8,507 nucleotides of DNA from Thermoflexales bacterium (GCA_016931085.1 JAFGFO010000306.1:1-8507); one strand, 5' to 3'. Numbered from the stretch's first letter, positions 1 to 5,565 are shown. Translations and numbers: made by a program. Notes: a model not told the origin generated them from the sequence alone.

Positions 1-34
1 AGAGACCCACTGAGGCTTTGAAAGGTTAAATCTT

Positions 35-72
35 CTCTGTGAAACTCCGTGCAAGCTCTGTGTAGCTCTGTG
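35..72. repeat. Four helically phased CTCTGTG heptamers
   Basis: Heptamers CTCTGTG, CTCCGTG, CTCTGTG and CTCTGTG start at 35, 45, 56 and 66, a spacing of 10, 11 and 10 bases, close to one helical turn each. They fill much of the stretch from the window start to the rsmG promoter; I find no gene in 1-121. This resembles one arm of the dispersed intergenic repeats with a roughly 10-base CTCTGTG/CTCCGTG rhythm found in many bacterial genomes, and the other arm may lie left of the window. A protein-binding array is an alternative. Confidence 0.6.
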
Positions 73-121
73 ACCTGAGTAGTTACCAACATTTTCAGGT
101 TTCAGGTGGCGGAGTGTTGGA

Positions 122-150
122 TTGCCAAGATAGCCCAAGCCGTTTATAAT
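122..150 (+). promoter_or_regulatory. Sigma70-type promoter of rsmG
   Basis: A -35 box TTGCCA at 122-127 and a perfect -10 box TATAAT at 145-150 are separated by 17 bases. The expected transcription start, about 7 bases past the -10 box, falls on or beside the A of the ATG at 157. No Shine-Dalgarno sequence precedes that ATG, so the promoter predicts a leaderless mRNA. Confidence 0.7.
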
Positions 151-156
151 AGCGCC

Positions 157-936
157 ATGACAGTACCACACATGGCAGACGGGGCACGCAAGCTGGCTCT
201 CCGGCTGACGCCGGAGCAGCACACAGCTTTTCAACGCTACCGCGACGAGCTGGTAGCGTGGAACGCGCGCGTCAACCTGACGGCCATCACGGACGACTGG
301 GGCATCCAGATCAAGCACTTTTTGGACTCGGTCAGTTGCATCAAAGGGATTTTCAGTTACGGCGGACAAGCCTCGAGCTCGGTGCCGGGACAACTGCGAA
401 GGACTAGCGCGGGTGCAGACTGGCCCGAAATCAGCTTGGTCGACGTGGGCACGGGCGCAGGTTTCCCCGGCGTACCGCTCAAGATCGTCTGCCCTTCTCT
501 GCGCCTCACCCTGATCGAGGCCACCGGCAAGAAGGTCGAGTTCCTCAAGCACCTGGTGGCCACACTCGATCTGCGCAACGTGACGGTGCTCAAGGCGCGC
601 GCCGAGGACGTGGGGCAAGACTCAGCCTATCGAGAGCAACACGATTTTGCCGTGGCGCGCGCCGTGGCCGAAATGCCCACCCTGGTCGAATATCTGCTCC
701 CCCTGGTCAAGGTCGGCGGCAAGGTCTTGGCTCAGAAAGGCGAGAGTGCTCCGGCCGAAGTGGCGAGTGCCGAGAAGGCCATCCATCACCTGGGGGGGCG
801 CCTCGATCGACTGCTGCCGCTCGAGCTGCACGGCATCGCCGAGACACGCTACCTGGTGATGATCGACAAAGTCGCCGCTACACCTGAGCGGTACCCGCGC
901 CGGCCCGGCCTGCCGGCCAAGCGGCCAATCCGGTAA
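157..936 (+). CDS. rsmG: 16S rRNA (guanine527-N7)-methyltransferase RsmG (GidB)
   Basis: RsmG transfers a methyl group from S-adenosylmethionine to N7 of G527 of 16S rRNA in the small ribosomal subunit; loss of the enzyme is known to give low-level streptomycin resistance. The sequence shows the family order: NLTAI near residues 40-44, KHFLDS near 53-58, the SAM-binding loop DVGTGAGFPG near 96-105, the VARAV segment near 176-180, and a basic C-terminal tail RYPRRPGLPAKRPI typical of the family. From the ATG at 157 the protein has 259 residues, somewhat long. The excess lies between KHFLDS and the SAM loop, about 20-25 residues rich in G, S and Q, encoded near 352-433. The frame is open back to a GTG at 106, but those 17 extra codons cover the TATAAT box and do not resemble RsmG, so ATG 157 (or 172) is preferred. 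It is transcribed alone. Confidence 0.93.
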   Translation: MTVPHMADGARKLALRLTPEQHTAFQRYRDELVAWNARVNLTAITDDWGIQIKHFLDSVSCIKGIFSYGGQASSSVPGQLRRTSAGADWPEISLVDVGTGAGFPGVPLKIVCPSLRLTLIEATGKKVEFLKHLVATLDLRNVTVLKARAEDVGQDSAYREQHDFAVARAVAEMPTLVEYLLPLVKVGGKVLAQKGESAPAEVASAEKAIHHLGGRLDRLLPLELHGIAETRYLVMIDKVAATPERYPRRPGLPAKRPIR

Positions 937-989
937 AAGTAGGTATAAACTACGGATACGGCAGTCTCAAAAATCCAGGCTTTATACGC

Positions 990-1018
990 TTCACAACCGG
1001 GCTACAAACGGCTATACT
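990..1018 (+). promoter_or_regulatory. Promoter of the response-regulator gene
   Basis: TTCACA at 990-995 and TATACT at 1013-1018 are each one base from consensus and are 17 bases apart, with a predicted start near 1025. An overlapping TATAAT at 1018-1023 contains the ATG at 1022, making that ATG an unlikely start codon and leaving a leader of about 75 bases before the ATG at 1100. Confidence 0.55.
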
Positions 1019-1099
1019 ATAATGAATCACCAAGCATTCACCAATGCTGTTTTGCGTCGCGCAGGCATCCCCCCAATGCCTACGGGCACGAGGAATGCC

Positions 1100-1525
1100 A
1101 TGTACCGAGTTCTAGTGGCGGATGACTGCAAGTTCATACGAGATCGCCTAACCAAGTACTTGAGCCAACACGGTTACGAGGTGCTCCAGGCCGAGGACGG
1201 GGAGGAAGCCGTTCGCGCCTGTCTCTTCAAGCGGCCGGACATTGTCTTGTTGGACATCGTCATGCCGGGCAAGAGCGGCCTGGAGGCATTAAAGGACATC
1301 CACACCGTCAATCCGGCAATCAAGGTCATCATCGTTTCGGCTTTGGGGCACGAGGGCATTCTCGACGAAGCGTTGCGCCTGGGCGCGGTCAATTTCATGC
1401 TAAAGCCGGTCACTCCCAATCAAGTAACAAAGGCCATAGAACATGCCCTGGGCGTCTGCCACCAGACAACTGAACACTCCTTCCCTTCGCTCAAGGCTGG
1501 AGCCATTCAGTCAGCCATAGCCTAG
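1100..1525 (+). CDS. CheY-like stand-alone response regulator receiver protein
   Basis: This is a 141-residue single receiver domain with no output domain. It should accept phosphate from a partner histidine kinase and signal by protein contact rather than by binding DNA. Landmarks of the fold are present: the acidic pair D8-D9, phospho-acceptor D52 in the strand PDIVLLDIVMPGKSG, the switch residue S80, aromatic F99 and the conserved K102 followed by P. The last 20 or so residues are a short non-conserved tail. The frame is open to an ATG at 1022, but the fold begins at MYRVLVADD, the 26 upstream residues look non-conserved, and AGGA at 1091-1094 sits 5 bases before the ATG at 1100, which I chose. 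No kinase gene is nearby, so the signal is unknown. It has its own promoter and no co-oriented partner in close spacing. Confidence 0.88.
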   Translation: MYRVLVADDCKFIRDRLTKYLSQHGYEVLQAEDGEEAVRACLFKRPDIVLLDIVMPGKSGLEALKDIHTVNPAIKVIIVSALGHEGILDEALRLGAVNFMLKPVTPNQVTKAIEHALGVCHQTTEHSFPSLKAGAIQSAIA

Positions 1526-1532
1526 GGCAGCC

Positions 1533-1635
1533 AGAAACCGAGTTTTTCGGCCTCCTGCGCTTGCCCGTGTCCGGCGCTACGCGCCGGCGGGCCGCCGGGC
1601 GCGCTTGGAGGTGCAAGGCAAAAAACTCGCTTTCT
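1533..1635. repeat. 103-bp palindromic intergenic element (MITE- or REP-like)
   Basis: The ends are 15-base inverted repeats with one mismatch: AGAAACCGAGTTTTT at 1533-1547 and AAAAACTCGCTTTCT at 1621-1635. Inside, further arms pair in order: CCTCC 1551-1555 with GGAGG 1607-1611, GCGC 1557-1560 with GCGC 1601-1604, GCCCG 1563-1567 with CGGGC 1596-1600, and an inner hairpin CCGGCGC-tac-GCGCCGG at 1571-1587. The whole can fold into one long branched stem. No coding capacity or T-tract is seen, so it is not a typical terminator. It ends 13 bases before the -35 box of the lipid-kinase gene. A non-autonomous mobile repeat is most likely. Confidence 0.65.
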
Positions 1636-1648
1636 CAATTTCCCCAAG

Positions 1649-1676
1649 TTGACAGATAACGCAAAAGCTCTATAAT
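1649..1676 (+). promoter_or_regulatory. Consensus sigma70-type promoter of the lipid kinase gene
   Basis: A perfect TTGACA at 1649-1654 and a perfect TATAAT at 1671-1676 are separated by 16 bases. The predicted start near 1683 gives a leader of about 59 bases before the ATG at 1742. This is the best match to consensus in the window, which suggests strong basal activity that may need repression or leader control. Confidence 0.8.
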
Positions 1677-1688
1677 GCATCCCATACT

Positions 1689-1724
1689 GCACCATTTGGA
1701 CATGGTGCGCCATTCAGACATGGC
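1689..1724 (+). promoter_or_regulatory. Two tandem near-identical palindromes in the lipid-kinase leader
   Basis: The 14-mers CCATTTGGACATGG (1692-1705) and CCATTCAGACATGG (1710-1723) differ at two positions and are offset by 18 bases. Each is an inverted repeat: GCACCAT/ATGGTGC (1689-1695 with 1702-1708) and GCCAT/ATGGC (1709-1713 with 1720-1724), both with 6-base loops. They lie just after the predicted transcription start, so they could be an operator pair for a dimeric repressor or two small hairpins in the mRNA leader. Which applies cannot be told from sequence. Confidence 0.6.
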
Positions 1725-1741
1725 ATGTAAGGATGCACAAG

Positions 1742-2644
1742 ATGTTTATCATCGTCAATCCCGTTTCGGGCAATGGCAAGACCGGCCAACGCTGGGCCGG
1801 CATCGAAGAGCGGCTGCGACTGGAAGGCGCCCAAATGGAAATTGCCTTCAGCCAGGAGCCTGGGCACGCCACCTATCTGGCCGGCCAGGCCGTGCGTGCC
1901 GGGGAACGCACCATTGTCTCGGCTGGCGGCGACGGCACGCTCAACGAGGTACTTAACGGGCTGGCTGTGGGAGAGCAGTTCGACCCTGAACTGCGGCTGG
2001 GGATCATTCCCAGCGGCACCGGGACCGACTTTGTGCGCGGGCTGGGACTGACGCGCGATCCGCTCGAGGCAGCCCTCCGCTTGTTAAAAGCCGAGGCACG
2101 CTGCGTGGACGTGGGGCGAATCCGCTGCCGCCTGGGACAAGGCGAGATCACGCGTTTTTTTATCAATGCAGCCGGCTTGGGCTTTGACGGCGAAGTGTGC
2201 GACCGGGTGAACCGTTCCAGCAAGGTGTTGGGCGGGACGACGCCTTACCTGGCTCAACTTCTGCTCAGCCTGTTTGCCTACCGCAACAAGCACGTGCGGT
2301 GGGCGTTGGACGGGCAAGAGCGCAGCGAGGTGCTCAACTCGATCATTGTGGCCAATTGTCGCTATTTTGGCGGCGGCATGCATGTCAGCCCTCACTCGCA
2401 AGTGGACGATGGCCTGTTCCACGTCATCACGCTGGGAGACCTGGGCAAGATCGAGTTCTTGGTGGCCGTGCCCCGCGTGTATAACGGATCGCACCTCAGC
2501 CACCCCAAGGTCAAGGAATACGTGGGGCGCGAGATTCGGGTTGAAGCCGCCGAGCGCATGTTCGTGCAAGCGGAGGGGGAATTGGTCGGCGAAGCGCCGG
2601 CCACCTTTACGCTGCTGCCGGGCGCACTTCACTTGTTAATTTGA
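1742..2644 (+). CDS. Diacylglycerol/lipid kinase of the DagK (DgkB/YegS) family
   Basis: The protein is a soluble ATP-dependent lipid kinase, probably phosphorylating diacylglycerol to phosphatidic acid or a related lipid at the membrane; the exact lipid cannot be read from sequence. It has 300 residues, normal for the family. The catalytic domain begins with MFIIVNPVSGNGKT, a typical start. The nucleotide-binding motif GGDGT is at residues 62-66 within VSAGGDGTLNEVLNGL, and IPSGTGTDFVRGL follows at 89-101, with T where many relatives have N. The C-terminal beta-sandwich includes INAAGLGFDGEV, the stretch around VSPHSQVDDGLFHV, and the terminal QAEGELVGEAP, matching the family's DGE region with E for D. 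An ATG at 1733 is in frame, but AAGG at 1729-1732 is spaced properly (9 bases) only for the ATG at 1742. The gene has its own strong promoter and is monocistronic. Confidence 0.9.
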   Translation: MFIIVNPVSGNGKTGQRWAGIEERLRLEGAQMEIAFSQEPGHATYLAGQAVRAGERTIVSAGGDGTLNEVLNGLAVGEQFDPELRLGIIPSGTGTDFVRGLGLTRDPLEAALRLLKAEARCVDVGRIRCRLGQGEITRFFINAAGLGFDGEVCDRVNRSSKVLGGTTPYLAQLLLSLFAYRNKHVRWALDGQERSEVLNSIIVANCRYFGGGMHVSPHSQVDDGLFHVITLGDLGKIEFLVAVPRVYNGSHLSHPKVKEYVGREIRVEAAERMFVQAEGELVGEAPATFTLLPGALHLLI

Positions 2645-2683
2645 CAAGCCAGGCTGCGAGGGGTGAGCAGTCGATGGTCCTAC

Positions 2684-2712
2684 TTGCCATAGATTGACTT
2701 TTGGATTAAAAT
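2684..2712 (+). promoter_or_regulatory. Promoter of the small acidic protein/PIN-like gene pair
   Basis: TTGCCA at 2684-2689 and TAAAAT at 2707-2712 are 17 bases apart, giving a start near 2719 and a leader of about 29 bases. The -35 hexamer is the same TTGCCA as at rsmG. A 6-base inverted repeat, GTCGAT at 2670-2675 and ATCGAC at 2719-2724, brackets the promoter and might be operator half-sites, though arms this short can arise by chance. Confidence 0.55.
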
Positions 2713-2747
2713 AAGGCTATCGACGAACGGCAAGGGGAAGCACACGT

Positions 2748-2978
2748 ATGATCAGTGAAACGCAGCGATCTCTCATACATTACTTTGAGCAGCGGGCGCC
2801 GGATGTAGCGGGCGACGCAAGCTCAAGCACACCGTTCCTGGATAAGTATAGTCTTGACGAGTTCTGCTTCCTCCCAGACAGCGAACAAGCTGAGGTATGG
2901 AATCAGGCCTTCATCAAGGCTGAGAAAGCGCTAGGTGACCGTGAATACCCCATCCAGCCCGAAACGATATCTGCTTGA
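2748..2978 (+). CDS. Small acidic protein of unknown function, first gene of a pair
   Basis: This 76-residue protein is not recognised. It has 14 acidic residues against 6 basic ones, no membrane segment, no signal peptide and no visible DNA-binding motif. A flexible stretch rich in S, A, D and P (about residues 18-30) precedes a part likely to be helical (LDEFCFLPDSEQAEVWNQ onward to about 62). A purine-rich AAGGGGAAG at 2732-2740 lies 7 bases before the ATG and may serve as ribosome-binding site. Its 3' end overlaps the next gene by 38 bases in another frame. Size, acidity, overlap and a PIN-like partner would suit an antitoxin, but this rests on gene arrangement, not on homology. Confidence 0.65.
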   Translation: MISETQRSLIHYFEQRAPDVAGDASSSTPFLDKYSLDEFCFLPDSEQAEVWNQAFIKAEKALGDREYPIQPETISA

Positions 2979-3477
2979 CAGGCACATCATACGCCACCTG
3001 ATCGTTGGCCTTAGCCTAGGCCAACGCCAGTCGCTTGCCTCACCCAGCGCAGAGGCGCTCAGCTTGTGGCAGTTGGCTGAAAGCCAGGGCATTGCGCTGT
3101 GCATCACCGATTCGCTGGCCTACATCCTCAAACAGCAGTCAGCCCATGCCGTGACTCGTTTCATCCTGGCAGCGACGACGGAGCTGGGGCCAACGCGCTA
3201 CTGCCGCCGTTGGGCACGCCGCGTGTGCGAGTTGGCCGACTTGCCGTATGAAGACGCCATGACATTAGCTTTTGGCTCTTTTGGCATCGACCAGGCGCGA
3301 AGCATGCTCGGCGTACAGATCGTCGTCATCAGCAATCGCTCGATGCTCGACAAATACAACAGCCATCTGTACGAGCTGCGCCAACGCCTCGACGGCATGA
3401 AAGCGCGCTTGCCATCCCCGCTCAATGCGGCGTCACTGCCGGCGGTTAGCCTGCCTGACGGGCTGCTTGGAAAATAA
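2941..3477 (+). CDS. Putative PIN-like domain protein (degenerate)
   Basis: PIN domains are metal-dependent RNases with a cluster of acidic residues, often the toxin of VapBC-type pairs. This 178-residue protein follows the PIN layout loosely: KRYLLDRHIIRHLI near residues 8-21 with a candidate first acid D13, CITDSLAYIL at 54-63 with D57 where the family usually has a later E, LPYEDAMTLAFGSFG at 101-115 with D105, then LGVQIVVISNRSML at 123-136 with N132 in the usual last acid/polar place. A basic tail of about 40 residues follows. Incomplete conservation leaves open whether it is active. The start is uncertain: GTG 2941 is preferred because AGGTGA at 2933-2938 matches the Shine-Dalgarno core; GTG 2935 is the alternative. 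The overlap with the upstream acidic gene implies translational coupling and a joint function. Confidence 0.5.
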   Translation: MNTPSSPKRYLLDRHIIRHLIVGLSLGQRQSLASPSAEALSLWQLAESQGIALCITDSLAYILKQQSAHAVTRFILAATTELGPTRYCRRWARRVCELADLPYEDAMTLAFGSFGIDQARSMLGVQIVVISNRSMLDKYNSHLYELRQRLDGMKARLPSPLNAASLPAVSLPDGLLGK

Positions 3478-3485
3478 ACCAGGAA

Positions 3486-3564
3486 GGACACGAAGCGGCA
3501 CGAAGTACGTAGGACACAGGTTTCTGTAGCTGCGGCTCTTGCGTTTTACGCTTTACGTTTCGCG
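3486..3564. repeat. Degenerate short-period repeats between convergent genes
   Basis: The 87-base gap between the PIN-like gene and ruvA holds GGACACGAAG (3486-3495), GGCACGAAG (3497-3505) and GGACACAGG (3512-3520), then GTTTTACG, CTTTACG and TTTCGCG in succession at 3543-3564. These resemble dispersed intergenic repeats with 7-11 base periods. I find no hairpin followed by a T-tract on either strand, so neither convergent gene has an evident intrinsic terminator here. Confidence 0.45.
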
Positions 3565-4149
3565 TTATGGCCTGGCAAAGTAGGCCAATGCCAGGCGGAG
3601 GCGCTCCTCGAGTGGCAAGTCTTGGTCACGCGGCAAGCTGGCCAGCGCGGTCTGGGCCTCGACCACGCTGTAGCCCAAGGAGCTAAGCGCGGACATGAGC
3701 TCCACATCCATATCGCTCAAATAACGTGCCGGCCCGGCCGGCGACAGCCCTAGCCCTACCTTGTCCTTCAAGTGCAAGATGATGGCTTTGGCCGTCTTGA
3801 TCCCAACACCCGGCGCACGCAGCACGTCCAGTTGCTCGTTAGCGATTGCAGCCCGCAGCGCATCAGGCGGCGCTGCACCCAGCACAGCCAACGCCGCCTT
3901 GGGTCCCACGCCTGACACACCCAGCAGCAACTCAAACAAGGCCAGTTCTCCCTCGTCGGCGAATCCGTACAGCGTCAGCTCGTTCTCGCGCACGTGCAGG
4001 TGGGTACACAACTCGACCGGGCAGGGCGGGGATTCCAAGCTCTGCCGGGCGGAAGCTGAAACCAGCACGCGAAAGCCAAGCCCGCCGACCATGATAATGG
4101 CGGCGTCTTGTGAAACGGCCTCGAGTGTGCCTCGTAAACGTGTAATCAT
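3565..4149 (-). CDS. ruvA: Holliday junction branch migration complex subunit RuvA
   Basis: RuvA binds four-way DNA junctions as a tetramer or octamer and loads the RuvB motor for branch migration in recombinational repair. The 194-residue protein has normal length and all three domains: an N-terminal OB-fold beginning MITRLRGTLEAV with the THLHVRENELTLYGF segment near 65-79, a central domain with two helix-hairpin-helix motifs (LLGVSGVGPKAALAVL and APGVGIKTAKAIILHLKDKV) that contact the junction backbone, and a C-terminal three-helix domain (about 147-194, SALSSLGYSVVEAQTAL) that binds RuvB. The frame is open 31 codons further upstream into repeat DNA, but GGAGG (4157-4161) sits 7 bases before the ATG at 4149. 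It follows ruvC after 147 bases, so co-transcription with yebC-ruvC is likely. No ruvB is found here. Confidence 0.96.
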   Translation of the reverse strand: MITRLRGTLEAVSQDAAIIMVGGLGFRVLVSASARQSLESPPCPVELCTHLHVRENELTLYGFADEGELALFELLLGVSGVGPKAALAVLGAAPPDALRAAIANEQLDVLRAPGVGIKTAKAIILHLKDKVGLGLSPAGPARYLSDMDVELMSALSSLGYSVVEAQTALASLPRDQDLPLEERLRLALAYFARP

Positions 4150-4184
4150 AGCGCGGCCTCCCGCCGCAACCAAAACTGTTTTAC

Positions 4185-4270
4185 CGCCGAGATCGCAAAG
4201 AACGCCGAGAAGAATTTTAAAAACTCCGCTCTCTGCGTGCAAAAATCTATGCCATCCGTGAAAATCTGTG
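4185..4270. repeat. Degenerate palindromic repeat between ruvC and ruvA
   Basis: CGCCGAG (4185-4191), CGCAAAG (4194-4200) and CGCCGAG (4203-4209) recur every 9 bases. An AT-rich centre (4211-4223) follows, then the opposite arm with CTCCGCT (4224) and CTCTGCG (4231), then ATCCGTG (4254) and ATCTGTG (4264), 10 bases apart. This is the layout of a widespread class of dispersed intergenic palindromes with short-period arms. On the minus strand the centre offers a possible -10 box, TAAAAT (4219 to 4214), with a poor -35 box TTGCAC 17 bases upstream, so a weak ruvA promoter inside the repeat is conceivable but unproven. Confidence 0.55.
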
Positions 4271-4296
4271 TCCTAAAAAGCCTAGTCTGAGTAAAA

Positions 4297-4791
4297 TTAA
4301 GGGGCAGCGCCCAGGGCGGCCCAACGCGCCGAATGGGCGTGGCAGATAGCCACCGCCAGCGCATCGGCCGCATCGTCAGGCTGTGGCACGACCTCCAATT
4401 CCAATATCAAGCGCACCATCTCTTGAATTTGCGACTTGCCGGCCCGGCCATAGCCGGACAAGGCCTGCTTGACCTGTAAAGGCGTATACTCAACAACAGG
4501 CACGTCCGCGTTGGCCAGGGCCAACAAGATCACACCGCGCGCGTGGCCCACAGCCAGGGCCGTGCGCGCGTTGCGGCTAAAAAACAATTGCTCGACCGCG
4601 CCCACCTCGGGCTGGCCACTTTGGATCAGATCGCGCAGTTCGCTGTAGATTTTCTGCAGGCGCTTGGGCAAAGCCAGGCCGGCCGGCGTGCCGATCACGC
4701 CATACGCCAGCACAGCCAGCCCCCCTCCATGCTCCTCAATCAGGCCATAGCCAGTGATGGCCGTGCCAGGGTCAAGCCCCAAAATCCTCAT
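4297..4791 (-). CDS. ruvC: Crossover junction endodeoxyribonuclease RuvC (Holliday junction resolvase)
   Basis: RuvC is a dimeric, Mg-dependent nuclease that cuts Holliday junctions symmetrically, working with RuvAB. The 164-residue protein has the RNase H-like fold and the four catalytic acids: D7 in RILGLDPGTAITGYG, E67 in GAVEQLFF, and D140 and D143 in PDDAADALAVAICHAH. LFFSRNARTALAVGHARGV and YTPLQVKQALSGYGRAGKSQIQ match conserved family segments. Length is typical. The ATG overlaps the yebC stop codon in an ATGA junction (4788-4791), predicting translational coupling. The yebC-ruvC-ruvA order is a common bacterial arrangement in which ruvB often comes next; here it does not. Confidence 0.97.
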   Translation of the reverse strand: MRILGLDPGTAITGYGLIEEHGGGLAVLAYGVIGTPAGLALPKRLQKIYSELRDLIQSGQPEVGAVEQLFFSRNARTALAVGHARGVILLALANADVPVVEYTPLQVKQALSGYGRAGKSQIQEMVRLILELEVVPQPDDAADALAVAICHAHSARWAALGAAP

Positions 4792-5546
4792 GCGGCTTCA
4801 GAGTACTGCGCCAGCGCCTCATCCGAGATGTCGAGGTTGGAATACACTTGCTGGACGTCGTCAAGCTCTTCCAAGGCGTCTACCAAGCCCATCACGGACA
4901 TGCTCTCCTTGGGGTCGAGGTTAATCAGGATCTTGGGTTTCATGATCAACGCGATCTCAGTCAGCGTAATGCCGGCCCCTTGCAGGGCCTGGCCAACGGC
5001 ATGCAAGACGTGCGGCTCGGTATAGACCTCGATGTCCTCCTCGCCCATCTCGACGTCGTCGGCGCCGGCCTCGATCGTGAGTTCCAAAATATCGTCGTCG
5101 CTTCGACCTTCACGCTCAAAAGAGATATAGCCCCGCTGCTCAAAGCCCCAGGCCACGGCGCCGGCTTCGGCCATATTGCCACCGTGACGCGAAAAGGCGC
5201 GGCGCACGTCCGCCACTGCCCGGTTGCGATTGTCGGTGAGCACCTGCACCAACATCGCCACACCGTGCGCGCCATAGCCTTCGTACATGACCTCCTCGTA
5301 GGCGGCGGCGTCTTTATCCAGGCCGGCCCCACGCCGGATGGCCCGCTCGATGTTCTCCCTGGGCATGTTGCAGGCCTTGGCCTTGTCTACCACCAGGCGC
5401 AGCTTGAAATTCGAGTCTGGGTCAGGCCCGCCCTCGCGCGCAGCGATGGCCAGCTCTCTGCCAAGCCGGGTGAAGACAGCCCCGCGCTTGGCATCGGCTG
5501 CGCCCTTTTTACGCTTAATCGTCGACCACTTGGAATGGCCACTCAT
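4788..5546 (-). CDS. YebC/TACO1-family protein
   Basis: YebC/TACO1 proteins are cytosolic. Members were first described as transcriptional regulators and later linked to translation, including relief of ribosome stalling at proline runs; which role applies here cannot be decided from sequence. The 252-residue protein is full length and begins with the hallmark MSGHSKWSTIKRKKGAADAK followed by RG and F. MPRENIERAIRRG lies near residues 61-73, and YEGYGAHGVAMLVQVLTDNR and RHGGNMAEAGAVAWGFEQRG mark the central domain. An acidic stretch (about 150-172) precedes the last domain. The Shine-Dalgarno sequence GGGAGGT (5551-5557) is 4 bases before the ATG. It is the first gene of the yebC-ruvC-ruvA unit, with its own promoter upstream. 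Confidence 0.95.
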   Translation of the reverse strand: MSGHSKWSTIKRKKGAADAKRGAVFTRLGRELAIAAREGGPDPDSNFKLRLVVDKAKACNMPRENIERAIRRGAGLDKDAAAYEEVMYEGYGAHGVAMLVQVLTDNRNRAVADVRRAFSRHGGNMAEAGAVAWGFEQRGYISFEREGRSDDDILELTIEAGADDVEMGEEDIEVYTEPHVLHAVGQALQGAGITLTEIALIMKPKILINLDPKESMSVMGLVDALEELDDVQQVYSNLDISDEALAQYSEAA

Positions 5547-5565
5547 AGATACCTCCCTTAAAAGT

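Noticed and set aside
106..156. GTG start at 106 for RsmG with 17 extra residues
   Set aside because: The extra residues do not resemble the family and cover the TATAAT box; the GTG has only a weak AGG 6 bases upstream.
1022..1099. N-terminal extension of the response regulator from ATG 1022
   Set aside because: That ATG overlaps the promoter -10 region and the receiver fold begins at 1100, which has AGGA at proper spacing.
1571..1587. CCGGCGC-tac-GCGCCGG as an intrinsic terminator of the response regulator gene
   Set aside because: No T-tract follows on either strand; it is the core of the larger palindromic element.
2694..2699. TTGACT as the -35 box of the acidic/PIN-like pair
   Set aside because: The only good -10 box, TAAAAT at 2707, is 7 bases away; TTGCCA at 2684 gives the correct 17.
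2975..2980. TTGACA as a promoter inside the PIN-like gene
   Set aside because: No -10 box follows at 15-19 bases; the hexamer simply contains the stop codon of the preceding gene.
4848..5561. Long plus-strand frame opposite yebC
   Set aside because: It is antisense to a fully conserved YebC protein and shows no family features; high GC leaves long shadow frames.
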